Shown in pieces: positions 1-8,283 of a stretch of 64,000 bases of DNA. The notes under the pieces were generated by a model that saw nothing but the letters and a program-made list of their open reading frames with translations, was not told where the DNA came from and did not search any database. Origin of the DNA: UBA8958 sp964571695. Lineage in GTDB: Bacteria; Desulfobacterota; Syntrophia; Syntrophales; UBA8958. Position 1 is the first letter of the stretch. The number at the start of each line of letters is the position of its first letter. The stretch covers positions 124,001 to 188,000 of the forward strand of contig CAZNDG010000001.1 of assembly GCA_964571695.1 (NCBI GenBank). The letters are read 5' to 3'. The translations under genes and the position numbers were made by a program.

Positions 1-777
1 AAAGCTTTTTACGAGGGAACCGACAATCAAATACCAGCCGTCAACGAGGACAAACAGCAACAGCTTGAAAGGCAGGCTGAGCATGATCGGCGGCAGCATC
101 ATCATTCCCATGGAAAGGAGAATACTGGCAATAACCATGTCGATGATGAAAAATGGGAGATAAATCATGAACCCGATCTGAAACGCCGTCTTCAGTTCGC
201 TGATCATGAAGGCGGGGATTAGAACTGTCAAAGAGACGTCTTCGGGTTTTTCCGGACGCTTTTCCCGGGCAATCTGGACGAACAGGGCCAGGTCCTTTTC
301 CCTTGTCTGTTTGAGCATGAAGCTCTTTATAGGCCCGGACGCCCTGTTCATGGCCTCTTCTCCGGATATTTCTTCGTTGTAGTAGGGCCTGAGGGCCTCC
401 TGGTTGACCTTTTGCCAAACGGGGGTCATGATAAAGAACGTCAAAAAAAGCGCCATGCCGATAACGATCTGGTTGGGGGGAATCTGCTGGGTGCCTAGGG
501 CATGTCGGAGGAGGGAGAGGACCACGACCACTCTGGTAAAAGACGTCACCATCAGGAGGATGGCCGGGGCCAGGGAAAGGACAGTGAGGATGAATAGAAG
601 TTGAATGACCGTTGCCGTTTTTGTCGGGGATTCCGGTGGCCCGCCGCCGATCGAGAGACTGATGTTGGGGAGGGAAATCGTCTCGGCGCCCGCGGTCCCG
701 ACGGCCAGGAGAAGGAGGCAGCCGGCCAGAAACATCGCCAGCGGCACCGGGTAGTTATCGTCTGTTTTGCCCTTCAC
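1..777 (-). CDS. fliP: Flagellar export gate protein FliP (3' end at or just beyond window edge)
   Basis: Core membrane subunit of the flagellar type III export gate, which assembles with FliQ and FliR. The 259 visible codons end in GSLVKSF, close to where FliP proteins normally stop, so only a few codons or the stop can be missing. A GTG start at 777 is preferred: it overlaps the fliO stop as GTGA, has an AGAGGGAG-type ribosome site, and gives a charged N-terminus followed by a cleavable signal (about residues 1-32) as FliP family members have. The hydrophobic stretch with TSFTRVVVVLSLLRHALG is a FliP signature. An internal ATG at 735 is the alternative start. Identity is certain; only the exact ends are open. 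Confidence 0.95.
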   Translation of the reverse strand, partial: MKGKTDDNYPVPLAMFLAGCLLLLAVGTAGAETISLPNISLSIGGGPPESPTKTATVIQLLFILTVLSLAPAILLMVTSFTRVVVVLSLLRHALGTQQIPPNQIVIGMALFLTFFIMTPVWQKVNQEALRPYYNEEISGEEAMNRASGPIKSFMLKQTREKDLALFVQIAREKRPEKPEDVSLTVLIPAFMISELKTAFQIGFMIYLPFFIIDMVIASILLSMGMMMLPPIMLSLPFKLLLFVLVDGWYLIVGSLVKSF

Positions 778-1175
778 TTCTTCTCCCTCTTTCTGATCGC
801 GGCCATCATGGATTCGACTACCGCCCGATACTGGCCGGGAACTGTTAGGGCCGCCGCGCTTAGGCGACCCTGATGCATCCGTTCCGCCCTGATCCTCTCC
901 ACCGTCTTTTGATCGTCTATTTCCGTCAGAAGGTTGATGCCGTTGGCGGTAACACCGACAATCAGGATCCGGCCGGTTACATCCAACATCATGATGGAGC
1001 TCTTCGGTCCCAGATAACGTGTCGCCAGAATATCGATGGGGCCTTCCAATCCGGCCCGGGGCGCCGTGTGCTGCGTAATCCGCTTGAGCAGATAAACGGC
1101 GCCCAGCATGATCCCCAGAACAATGGCCAGGGCGAAAAGCATTTTTGCAAACGAGGCGATATAAGAATAATCCAT
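774..1175 (-). CDS. fliO: Flagellar biosynthesis protein FliO
   Basis: Small membrane protein that helps FliP assemble into the export gate. It is 133 residues, with a single transmembrane helix at about 8-30 followed by a cytoplasmic domain carrying the beta-rich stretch ILIVGVTANGINLL typical of FliO. It sits between fliN and fliP, the usual place, and overlaps the fliP GTG start by four bases. FliO diverges strongly between species, so the call rests on domain architecture plus position. Confidence 0.9.
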   Translation of the reverse strand: MDYSYIASFAKMLFALAIVLGIMLGAVYLLKRITQHTAPRAGLEGPIDILATRYLGPKSSIMMLDVTGRILIVGVTANGINLLTEIDDQKTVERIRAERMHQGRLSAAALTVPGQYRAVVESMMAAIRKREKK

Positions 1176-1189
1176 GATTTACAAACCCG

Positions 1190-1648
1190 CTATCTCAACT
1201 TGTTCACTCTTTCCGTGGGAGATACGATATCAGTGAGGCGAACGCCGAACTTCTCGTTCACCACCACCACTTCCCCCCGGGCGATAAGGCGATTGTTCAC
1301 GAACACATCCATGGGCTCTCCCGCCAGTTTGGCAAGTTCCACCACCGATCCCTGCCCCAGTTGCAGTAGTTCGCTGATCAGCATCCGGCAGCGTCCCAGC
1401 TCTACGGTGAGACTCAAAGGGATGTCCAGAATGAAGTCCAGTTCCATATTTCCCTTGGGAGTGTCCGGCTTCTGTATCTCCTGGAACGACACCTCGCTTA
1501 CCTCGGCTTTTACGGCCGGGCCTTTGGAAAGGGTCATCTCCTGCTCCACATCGTCCCAGGTCAGCTCTTCATCCTTTTTCCCGGTTTTCGCCCCCTCGGC
1601 TCCCGAAGAAACGCCCTGCAACAGGGCGTCGATTTCATTTTGCTCCAT
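1190..1648 (-). CDS. fliN: Flagellar motor switch protein FliN, with FliM-like N-terminal motif
   Basis: C-ring protein at the base of the switch, which also docks the FliH export complex. The 152 residues carry a C-terminal SpoA domain (about 70-150) with the typical ending SPTERVNKLR. The N-terminus MEQNEIDALLQG resembles the CheY-P-binding peptide of FliM (LTQEEVDALLRG in the neighbouring gene), separated from the SpoA domain by an acidic linker. Plain enterobacterial FliN lacks such a motif; Bacillus FliY has one. There is no CheC-like phosphatase domain, so FliN rather than FliY is the right name. It starts three bases after the fliM stop. Confidence 0.95.
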   Translation of the reverse strand: MEQNEIDALLQGVSSGAEGAKTGKKDEELTWDDVEQEMTLSKGPAVKAEVSEVSFQEIQKPDTPKGNMELDFILDIPLSLTVELGRCRMLISELLQLGQGSVVELAKLAGEPMDVFVNNRLIARGEVVVVNEKFGVRLTDIVSPTERVNKLR

Positions 1649-1651
1649 AGT

Positions 1652-2635
1652 TCAATCCCCTTCCCCCGTTATGATTTCAGTAACCTGGACCGCCTGGCTG
1701 CCCCGGTAGCTCCCCGCATATCCGGCATACTTCGCGACCCCCTCCACAAAGATCCGTACCGGATCAGAGGCGTACTGGTCCAGGGGAACGACGTCCCCCA
1801 CTTGAAAGTTGACTACATCTCCCGCGCTGATCTGGGTTCCCCCAAGTTCTACAACTATATCCACTTCCGCCTGGAGGATATTTCTTCGGAAGCGCTCCAA
1901 AAGACCTTTATCCACTTCCATTTGTTCGCTCTGAAATCCCGCCTGAAGCTTTTCCCGCAAAGGCTCCAGGGTGGCGTAAGGTATGCACAGGGTCATGAGT
2001 CCGGAAGAATATTCGACCTCGATCTCGAAATTTATAACCACCACCACATCCGTGGGAGAAACGATATAGACGAATTGAGGATTTACCTCGGAACGCTGGT
2101 ATTCCATCCGCAGTTCGATCAATCCCCGCCACGCCTTTTCCAGATCCGCAAGGGCATTCAACACCACCCGGCGGATGATGTTGCTCTCGATGGCCGTAAA
2201 TTCCCGACCTTCGACCTTGAACATGTCTCTGCCGCTGCCCCCGAAAAGGATATCCACAAGCATGAAAATTACCTTCGCCTCCACCACGAAGAGACTGGCT
2301 CCCCGCAGGGGATCCATACGGAACAGATGCATGCTGGTGGGAACCGGCAGGGTTTTCAAAAATTCTCCGAATTTGACCATATTCACCGATATGGCGCTGA
2401 CACTGGTAACCTTTCGCAACAGAGACGACAAGGTGGTCCGGAGGAGGCGGGCATATTTTTCGTTGATCATTTCCAGGGTCGGCATGCGTCCCCGGATGAT
2501 CCGGTCTTGACTGGTCAGGTCATAGGCAACGACATCGGAAGGATCATGGATATCTTCCACATCCGTTTCTATATCGCCGCCGGATATACCCCTCAACAGG
2601 GCATCAACTTCTTCCTGGGTCAATATCTTGCTCAT
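1652..2635 (-). CDS. fliM: Flagellar motor switch protein FliM
   Basis: Middle C-ring protein that binds phosphorylated CheY and controls rotation direction. It is 327 residues, the usual length. The N-terminal CheY-P-binding peptide LTQEEVDALLRGISGG (about 5-20) is intact. A CheC-like middle domain follows, with LVDILFGGSGRD and EGREFTAIE, and then a C-terminal SpoA domain that pairs with FliN. It lies in the fliL-fliM-fliN-fliO-fliP run with short gaps, consistent with one transcript. Confidence 0.97.
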   Translation of the reverse strand: MSKILTQEEVDALLRGISGGDIETDVEDIHDPSDVVAYDLTSQDRIIRGRMPTLEMINEKYARLLRTTLSSLLRKVTSVSAISVNMVKFGEFLKTLPVPTSMHLFRMDPLRGASLFVVEAKVIFMLVDILFGGSGRDMFKVEGREFTAIESNIIRRVVLNALADLEKAWRGLIELRMEYQRSEVNPQFVYIVSPTDVVVVINFEIEVEYSSGLMTLCIPYATLEPLREKLQAGFQSEQMEVDKGLLERFRRNILQAEVDIVVELGGTQISAGDVVNFQVGDVVPLDQYASDPVRIFVEGVAKYAGYAGSYRGSQAVQVTEIITGEGD

Positions 2636-2661
2636 AACGCCTGCCTCTGGAGAAGAGCCGT

Positions 2662-3165
2662 TTACTGGATGACGAATTCGGTAAAGTAAACCCGCGTGAC
2701 CTTGGCACTCGGGAGAAAGCTGTTTAGCCGCATGGCGATTTCCTCACGCAGCCGTTGTTTTCCCGCGGTATCCATAAGCTCGCGATATGTTTTTGCCGCC
2801 AGCAATTCGAGGATGTTGTCCCGCAGTTTCGGCTTCAATTGATCCAGGTCCTTGACGCCCAGTGGATCGGATATTTCCAGTTGCACCACCAGCTTCAAAT
2901 AGCGATCCCCACCGGTGTCCTGAAGGTTGATGATGAAGGGCTCCATAGGCCAGATCGTACCGATGACAGGCTGGGCGGCAGTTTTTTTCTTCGCCGCGCC
3001 GGCGCTTGAACTCCAATAATAATAAGCCCCGCCGGCAATCACTCCCGCGATCAAAAGCACTGTCAGACCGATGATCCCCCACTTCAAAAGCACCCCTTTC
3101 TTCTTTTCCCGCGGTTCCTGTCCGGATTCCTCAGTTGACCTTTCTTCCCGCTCTGTTCTGGCCAT
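2662..3165 (-). CDS. fliL: Flagellar basal-body protein FliL
   Basis: Single-pass inner-membrane protein that surrounds and supports the stator units. It is 167 residues: a charged cytoplasmic tail, one transmembrane helix at about 27-50, an Ala/Lys linker, and a periplasmic FliL domain with the family phrases EPFIINLQD, RYLKLVVQLE and the end VYFTEFVIQ. It is encoded directly after the two motB-like genes and before fliM, which fits a role at the stator-rotor interface. Confidence 0.95.
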   Translation of the reverse strand: MARTEREERSTEESGQEPREKKKGVLLKWGIIGLTVLLIAGVIAGGAYYYWSSSAGAAKKKTAAQPVIGTIWPMEPFIINLQDTGGDRYLKLVVQLEISDPLGVKDLDQLKPKLRDNILELLAAKTYRELMDTAGKQRLREEIAMRLNSFLPSAKVTRVYFTEFVIQ

Positions 3166-3174
3166 GCCTTCCTC

Positions 3175-3891
3175 CTAAATATATCTCGCTGAAATACGGA
3201 TTCTGATCATACCATCACCGTCCGCCGGCGCTTCTTTTCTCGGCCCATGTCCCGAAGCGGAAACTCTCTTTGCTTCCAGGCCTCCGAGGGCAGTCATTGT
3301 TTCCGCTATCGCCGCCGCCCGGATAGCCGACCCATTATACGATCCCCTTCCCGATTCCCTTGCGGGAATCGTTCCATCATAAACCTCCACACGGATAAAT
3401 GCCGCCTCCTGCTGGAAGACTTCGCGCAACCGGGCCAGCAATTCATAGCCCCGCTTGCCGATTTCACCGTCGGCCGGTTCGAATACCGCCGCCGACGGGA
3501 ATTCCAGGGACATTCCTCGCGGCCAATCGGTTATGGACGCACCCGGAGAAATCTCCATGACCTTGAGAAGCTTCGTCCTCATCCGGTGCATCGTCTCCAC
3601 ATCCCGACGGGCGTTCTTTTCTTTCTCCGCTTCGATATCCGCGTCGCGAACCGGAGGTATGAAAGGCTTAAATACCCTTGCGGATACCCCCTCCGCAGTC
3701 AGGCCGCCGGCCAGGGATTTCCTGAACGATTTCGCTGCCTGGGCGACATAATCCGTCTGCAGAGTGGAAAAAGCCAACAACAGGACAAAAAAGGTGAACA
3801 GAAGGGTCAGCAAATCATTGAAGGTCATCATCCAGTTACCGGCGGCGCCAGACTTGTTCTGTTCCTCCTTATTTATCTTTCCGTGCTTCAT
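3175..3891 (-). CDS. MotB-like stator protein retaining the ion-binding Asp
   Basis: Stator B-subunit homologue of 238 residues. The single transmembrane helix, with NDLLTLLFTFFVLLLAFS (about 24-42), keeps the Asp that carries the translocated ion in MotB/PomB. The rest is periplasmic. The C-terminal region (about 140-238) has the outline of an OmpA-like peptidoglycan-binding domain, but the usual GHTD motif reads as VYDGT, so cell-wall binding is doubtful. It is the second of two MotB-like genes after motA (4538-5308). Its partner upstream keeps an OmpA-like fold but lacks the Asp. The strong membrane match makes the family certain; whether it works alone or as a heterodimer is inference. 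Confidence 0.85.
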   Translation of the reverse strand: MKHGKINKEEQNKSGAAGNWMMTFNDLLTLLFTFFVLLLAFSTLQTDYVAQAAKSFRKSLAGGLTAEGVSARVFKPFIPPVRDADIEAEKEKNARRDVETMHRMRTKLLKVMEISPGASITDWPRGMSLEFPSAAVFEPADGEIGKRGYELLARLREVFQQEAAFIRVEVYDGTIPARESGRGSYNGSAIRAAAIAETMTALGGLEAKRVSASGHGPRKEAPADGDGMIRIRISARYI

Positions 3892-3903
3892 GGGCTTTCA
3901 AAC

Positions 3904-4545
3904 TCAGCGGTCAATCAATATGGTCACGTTGCCCGTCGCACCGTCCCGGCCGTCGCCCCGGTCGGAGCATGAAATGCCCCGGGCGGCGGTTTCCAGACGA
4001 TCGGCCGGGAATCCATTTTCCCGGGATAGATAACGTTGCACATTCAATGAGCGCAACGTCGCCAGTTCCCAATCAGGCTTGATCAATCCGTCGCCGGCCG
4101 GTCGGCATTCGGCGCCGATATATACTTCAATCCTGCTCCCGTATTTTCCGGCGTGCCGGAGAACCTCCCGGAGGATAAACTCGGCTTTCGGCAATAACAT
4201 TGACCCCCCGGACTCGTAAAAGATGAGTCCCTTGATGGTCAGTCGCATCCCCGCGCCGTCCTTCACGATCCCGACATCCTGGTTGCTGAGACCGGCATTG
4301 GACAGCGCACTGCGCAGAGAACCTAACGTCTCCTGTCCGCCCGCAACCGCCGGGGCTTCTTTTTTCCCCTGTTTGCCGAGCACCGCCTTTTGAAGCTTCC
4401 GCATGTTTCCTTCGCCAAAGCGGGCATGGGAAAGCAGCATGATGAAAAATACCAGCAGGATCATGATGAGCGCCGCATAAACCGGTTGCCAGTCACTTGT
4501 CGTCACAACGGATCCACGAGAATATTTGCGCCTGTCCTCAGTCAC
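3904..4545 (-). CDS. MotB-like stator protein lacking the ion-binding Asp
   Basis: A 213-residue MotB homologue. It has one transmembrane segment, VYAALIMILLVFFIMLLSHA, at about 22-41. Aligned with PomB/MotB (WxxTFADLxTLLxxFFVxLLS), the residue at the ion-carrying Asp position is Ala, and no acidic residue is present in the helix. The C-terminal OmpA-like domain keeps the DWELATLRSLNVQRYL phrase (compare NWELSTxRAxxVxxYL), but GHTD is replaced by GAEC. It overlaps the motA stop by eight bases, so it is translationally coupled to motA. It could be a structural half of an asymmetric stator, or an accessory or inhibitory subunit. Confidence 0.82.
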   Translation of the reverse strand: MTEDRRKYSRGSVVTTSDWQPVYAALIMILLVFFIMLLSHARFGEGNMRKLQKAVLGKQGKKEAPAVAGGQETLGSLRSALSNAGLSNQDVGIVKDGAGMRLTIKGLIFYESGGSMLLPKAEFILREVLRHAGKYGSRIEVYIGAECRPAGDGLIKPDWELATLRSLNVQRYLSRENGFPADRLETAARGISCSDRGDGRDGATGNVTILIDR

Positions 4546-5308
4546 GGTAGAACCTCGATCTTCGTTCGGTCGGCGCGATAAATGAATGCAGCTTCTGCTC
4601 TAAAATCCGGGGATTGTCCCCCTCCTGAATCGACATTACCGCTTTGATGATGAGACGCTTTACCAGTAATTCTTCGGCACTACGCGTCCTCAGCTTCCCG
4701 GAGATGGGATGAAAAACCAGGTTTGCCAAAATTACGCCGTAAAACGTGGTAACCAGAGCCACCGACATGGATGGTCCGATGGAACTTGGCTCTTCCATCT
4801 TCATCAACATCTGGATCAAACCGATAAGGGTTCCCATCATGCCCATGGCAGGGGCGAAATTGCCCATACTGGCAAAAATCTCCGCACCCAAGCGATGCCG
4901 CTCGGCGATGAAATCCAACTCCGTTTCCAGAATATTGGCCATAAGAGCTGGTTCGTACCCATCCACCATCATATCCACCGCTTTCCCCAAAAAAGGATCC
5001 TTGACCCGGACCCCCATATTCTGCAGGGACAGGATTCCCTCTTTCCGGGCCATTTTGGACATTTCCACCAGAAGTCGAATGATTTCATCCGTTTTGTATT
5101 CCCTTTTGAAAAAGGCGTTTTTTGCCACCTTCAAGACACTCAGCATATCCGACATGCGATAGTTGACGAGTACGGCGCCGAAGGTCCCGCCGAAGACAAT
5201 CATTGCCGATGGTCCATCCAGAAACCAAGTCAAACCGCCCCCGGTGCTCATCGCGGCCACGACCAGCGCGAATGCCCCTACGATACCGATAACAGTCGCC
5301 AGATCCAA
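4538..5308 (-). CDS. motA: PomA/MotA-type stator protein
   Basis: Stator A-subunit forming the ring around the MotB dimer. Four membrane segments are visible, with the typical loops: GGTFGAVLVNY after TM2 and MGTLIGLIQML in TM3. The cytoplasmic loop carries the charged torque region. I place the start at a TTG (5308) because AGGTGAT lies seven bases upstream and the resulting N-terminus MDLATVIGIVGAFALV matches PomA/MotA proteins exactly. An ATG at 5380 would add 24 unusual residues without a ribosome site. Two MotB-like genes follow immediately. A second, MotAB-type pair lies at 22538-24220, so the cell carries two stator sets. Confidence 0.93.
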   Translation of the reverse strand: MDLATVIGIVGAFALVVAAMSTGGGLTWFLDGPSAMIVFGGTFGAVLVNYRMSDMLSVLKVAKNAFFKREYKTDEIIRLLVEMSKMARKEGILSLQNMGVRVKDPFLGKAVDMMVDGYEPALMANILETELDFIAERHRLGAEIFASMGNFAPAMGMMGTLIGLIQMLMKMEEPSSIGPSMSVALVTTFYGVILANLVFHPISGKLRTRSAEELLVKRLIIKAVMSIQEGDNPRILEQKLHSFIAPTERRSRFYRD

Positions 5309-5523
5309 AGTATCAATCACCTCAAGGTTTTGCAGGGTAGCCAATGCAACTTGCGTCAAAACCAGAACAGCAATTTGCATACCATCACGATAATTTGGCT
5401 TATGTCATTAATAATCGTTGGCTTTTTACGCTTGAAAACATTGGGCGGCAACGGGAGGGAAAAGGATTGTTGGCAACGGAAAGACCGGTTGTCATAATTT
5501 TGACGGGGGATGAGCAGAGGGCG

Positions 5524-5796
5524 TCAGGCCCAGGTGTCGATGATGGAACCCCGGACGGGAACCGCAATAAAACCAGCGTCCTCATAGTTAGGTGACCGGA
5601 GATTTACGGTTATCGCCTCTCCTGCTATCTCCGCGGCGGGATCCAATTCGGAAATATCGACGATGTCCTCGGGGGCGTATATTTGCGGACTATACCCTGC
5701 GTTTGCCTCGGCAGGCTGGTTTTGACGGCCGATCCGGGCGGACGGGGTTTGCAGATTGCGGGTATAGGCAACGAGTAAGGGCGATTTTACATCCAT
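5524..5796 (-). CDS. Small hypothetical protein between flgE and motA
   Basis: A 90-codon frame in the gap between flgE and motA, on the same strand as both. I do not recognise the family. The product is soluble, has no signal peptide or membrane segment, and contains an acidic stretch EDIVDISELDPAAEI reminiscent of the disordered 'VDIS' segments found in small flagellar proteins such as FlgM. That resemblance is too short to name it. Codon choice looks like the neighbours, but no clear ribosome site precedes the ATG. FlbD, often found at this position, is not present. Probably real, function unknown. Confidence 0.45.
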   Translation of the reverse strand: MDVKSPLLVAYTRNLQTPSARIGRQNQPAEANAGYSPQIYAPEDIVDISELDPAAEIAGEAITVNLRSPNYEDAGFIAVPVRGSIIDTWA

Positions 5797-5876
5797 AACG
5801 GTCAGCGGGGATGATCATTTCTCCTGGGCGCCATGGGTCCTCCGCAATGGCACGGAACTCACAAAAAATCGACCGC

Positions 5877-5909
5877 GACGACTCACCGCCCCGGCGGGGC
5901 GGTGTCGTC
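5877..5909 (-). terminator. Strong GC-rich hairpin after flgE (possible terminator)
   Basis: The 21-base palindrome CACCGCCCCGGCGGGGCGGTG (5884-5904) is flanked by GACGAC and GTCGTC, giving a stem of about 14 pairs with a small bulge. Read on the minus strand it lies about 50 bases after the flgE stop and is followed, some 10-15 bases further on, by six T (5863-5868). The gap before the T-run is longer than in a textbook terminator, so it may instead attenuate transcription or protect the end of the hook transcript. Confidence 0.5.
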
Positions 5910-5954
5910 ATCACTGTCAACAAGAGAAATCCATGCCAACTATTGAAGCGGTCT

Positions 5955-7574
5955 CTACCGCTTGATATTCATCAGTTCCTGCAGCATCTCGTCCGCCGAG
6001 GTGATGATCCGGGAATTGGCCTGGTAGGCCCGCTGGGCGGCGATCATCTTAATGAATTCCTTGGCGACGTCGGTATTGGAGATCTCCAGGGAGTGGGACT
6101 GCAGGCCGCCGAGGCCGCCCTGGGAAGGAACACCGATGGTAGCCGCCCCGGATTCCGCGGTCTCCATGAAGTAGCTCCCCACCTTGTTCAAACCGCCGTT
6201 GTTCGTGAAGCTGGCCGTCATGACCCGGGCCAGTTGCTGCTGCTGGCCGTTGGTGAAGAATCCCTGGATGATGCCGTTCTTGCTCACGTCGAGGGAGCTC
6301 AAAAGACCGGCGGGATAGCCGTCGTTGCTCACGTAGTTCACCCGAGAATCTATGGCGTAGCTGGTGATCTCCGGGGCGTCTTCACTGGTGAGATCCCAGG
6401 TGATGAGGCCGGTCTTGCCGATGGAGGTATTCTGACCGGAAAAATCGAAGGCGACATCATGGGCGATGGCTTTAGTCTCCCCGCGCTGACCGTACTCATG
6501 TTCGTTCGACATGGCGCCGAACACGCCGCCGTCGCCGGCAAAGGTACAGGTCATGGTGCTGGCGCCGGCATTTTTGTCAATCAGGACGATTCTTCCGTCC
6601 ACCAGGTTCGCTTCGACGCTGTGGGTCGTATAGGCGCTTTGAATGGCACTGAGGAGATTATTGATTGTATCGTTCAGGGCGACGGTATAATTGACCGCCG
6701 CTCCGTCACCGGTGATGGTAATCGTATCACCCACCGCAAAGGTCTTGTCCTTCAACCCGTTGTAGAAAGTTCCCGCCATCACGGTGCTTTTGGTCACCCC
6801 TTCCGTTTCAGCCGCGTTGGAGTAAATCTTTTCCCCGGCCAGGATCTCCCGCTTGGTATCCGTAATCAGGGCCCCCTCGCTGTCGAATTCCAGCCAGGAA
6901 TGGTCGGGCACTACGTAAGCGCCCTCGTCAACCCTGCCGCTCACACTCCAGAGTCCCTCCTGATCGGACGAACGGGTGAAGGTGATTGCCATGGTGTGCT
7001 TGGTGCCCGTGGAATCGTAGATGGTCTGGCTGGAGCTGAAATGATTGACCGGATCAGTGGAACGGGTCTCGACGTTGAGGTTCAAACCCAGGTCGAATTC
7101 CGTCGTCTCGTGGGGCTTGGACTTGCGGCCGGTGAGGTTGATCCTGGTCATCTCCGTGGATTCCTTGCCGTCCGTACCTATCATGTGACCCTGGACCAGA
7201 TAGTTGCTCAGGTCGCTGAGATCGCCGTTCTTGTCGATATAGAAGGAGCCCGCCCGGGTGTAGTACAAAAGGTCTTCCTTCTTGTCCTTGACGATGAAGA
7301 ATCCCGCCCCGTCGATGGATACATCCGTGGCGTTGCCCGTGGTTTCAAAAGAGCCCTGGCCGAACTGAGTCGTCACCGCCGATACCCCGACGCCCTGCCC
7401 GACCTGCATGGCGCCGGAACCGCCGCTGAGGCTCTGGCTGAGCATACTGGCGAAAGATGTTTCTCCGGCCTTGAAGCCGATGGTATTGGCATTGGCCAGG
7501 TTGTTACCGATGACGTCCAGTTGCTTGTTGCTCGCTGACAGCCCCGTGGTCCCGATCCAAAGTGCGCTCGACAT
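5955..7574 (-). CDS. flgE: Flagellar hook protein FlgE
   Basis: Subunit of the curved hook. It is 539 residues, longer than the roughly 400 of enterobacteria, with additional surface domains in the middle. The N-terminal rod/hook signature SALWIGTTGLSASNKQLDVIG and NNLANANTIGFK is followed by the FlgE phrase DVSIDGAGFFIV. The C-terminus has the coiled-coil end SLEISNTDVAKEFIKMIAAQ and YQANSRIITSADEMLQEL. AGGAGG precedes the ATG. It is the last gene of a fliK-flgD-flgE run. Confidence 0.97.
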   Translation of the reverse strand: MSSALWIGTTGLSASNKQLDVIGNNLANANTIGFKAGETSFASMLSQSLSGGSGAMQVGQGVGVSAVTTQFGQGSFETTGNATDVSIDGAGFFIVKDKKEDLLYYTRAGSFYIDKNGDLSDLSNYLVQGHMIGTDGKESTEMTRINLTGRKSKPHETTEFDLGLNLNVETRSTDPVNHFSSSQTIYDSTGTKHTMAITFTRSSDQEGLWSVSGRVDEGAYVVPDHSWLEFDSEGALITDTKREILAGEKIYSNAAETEGVTKSTVMAGTFYNGLKDKTFAVGDTITITGDGAAVNYTVALNDTINNLLSAIQSAYTTHSVEANLVDGRIVLIDKNAGASTMTCTFAGDGGVFGAMSNEHEYGQRGETKAIAHDVAFDFSGQNTSIGKTGLITWDLTSEDAPEITSYAIDSRVNYVSNDGYPAGLLSSLDVSKNGIIQGFFTNGQQQQLARVMTASFTNNGGLNKVGSYFMETAESGAATIGVPSQGGLGGLQSHSLEISNTDVAKEFIKMIAAQRAYQANSRIITSADEMLQELMNIKR

Positions 7575-7604
7575 ATCTTATATCCTCCTATCGAATATTT
7601 TTTT

Positions 7605-8264
7605 CTAAGCCTGTTTTACTTCCCTGACGTCGGAGAAGGCTATTTCCCTACCGTCAACGTTGACATATATGGACTGGTTCTTGAAACTTACCGCCGTTAC
7701 TTTTCCGGATGACAGCGTGGTCGCGGTCACTTCCGCTCCGTTCGCCCCCGTGGCCGTCACCCGGAAGGTGTATTTGCCGTTATGATTCACCCCGCCGTTC
7801 CAGGTCGCCCGGTTGGCGCCGGCGGCCTGATCGCTGACCTTGAAGCTGTCCACCAGCGCGCCGTTATTGTCGAAGATATCGACGTTTACCGATTTTGCGG
7901 CTCCCGACAGTTCATAAGACAAATCCACGGCATTGCCGGCGGCCTGGAAGGCATTCCCCTTGCCGATGACAACTTCCTTGCCGATGAGATTCACAGCCTG
8001 GGCATTTGCCTGGCTCATCTGATATACCCCCAGGTTCTTGATCCCTTCGTTGAGATTGTTGAGCTGTTCCAGGCTTGAGAACTGGGCGAGTTGAGCCGCG
8101 AAGTCCGTACCGTCCATGGGATTCAGGGGGTCCTGATTCTTGAGCTGGGCCACCAGCAGCTTCAGGAACTCGGTTTTCCCCAGACTCTGGGTTGCGGACT
8201 GGGTAGTCGCCGTTTCCTTACTGTATTGGGCGATAATGTTGTCGATTCCGTTAACGTCAGACAT
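7605..8264 (-). CDS. flgD: Hook-capping protein FlgD
   Basis: Scaffold that caps the growing hook. It is 219 residues. The N-terminal capping motif is clear: LGKTEFLKLLVAQLKNQDPL, then MDGTDFAAQLAQFSSLEQ. It is followed by the FlgD Ig/Tudor-like region, with Gly-rich NGKYTFRVTATG and a terminal strand ending in FSDVREVKQA. AAGGAG precedes the start. It lies between fliK and flgE, the usual order. Confidence 0.96.
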   Translation of the reverse strand: MSDVNGIDNIIAQYSKETATTQSATQSLGKTEFLKLLVAQLKNQDPLNPMDGTDFAAQLAQFSSLEQLNNLNEGIKNLGVYQMSQANAQAVNLIGKEVVIGKGNAFQAAGNAVDLSYELSGAAKSVNVDIFDNNGALVDSFKVSDQAAGANRATWNGGVNHNGKYTFRVTATGANGAEVTATTLSSGKVTAVSFKNQSIYVNVDGREIAFSDVREVKQA

Positions 8265-8283
8265 GGTCTATCTCCTTATAATA

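Noticed and set aside
1640..2689. A 349-codon plus-strand frame opposite fliM
   Set aside because: Antisense artefact of fliM, which has intact CheY-binding, middle and SpoA domains.
5473..5487. Possible sigma-54 promoter before the PomA-type motA
   Set aside because: The -12 TTGC and spacing are present, but the -24 half (CGGTCTT) matches only at GG; too weak to list.
5811..7538. A 575-codon open frame on the plus strand opposite flgE
   Set aside because: It mirrors the real flgE codons, its translation is low-complexity with no domain, and flgE is certain.
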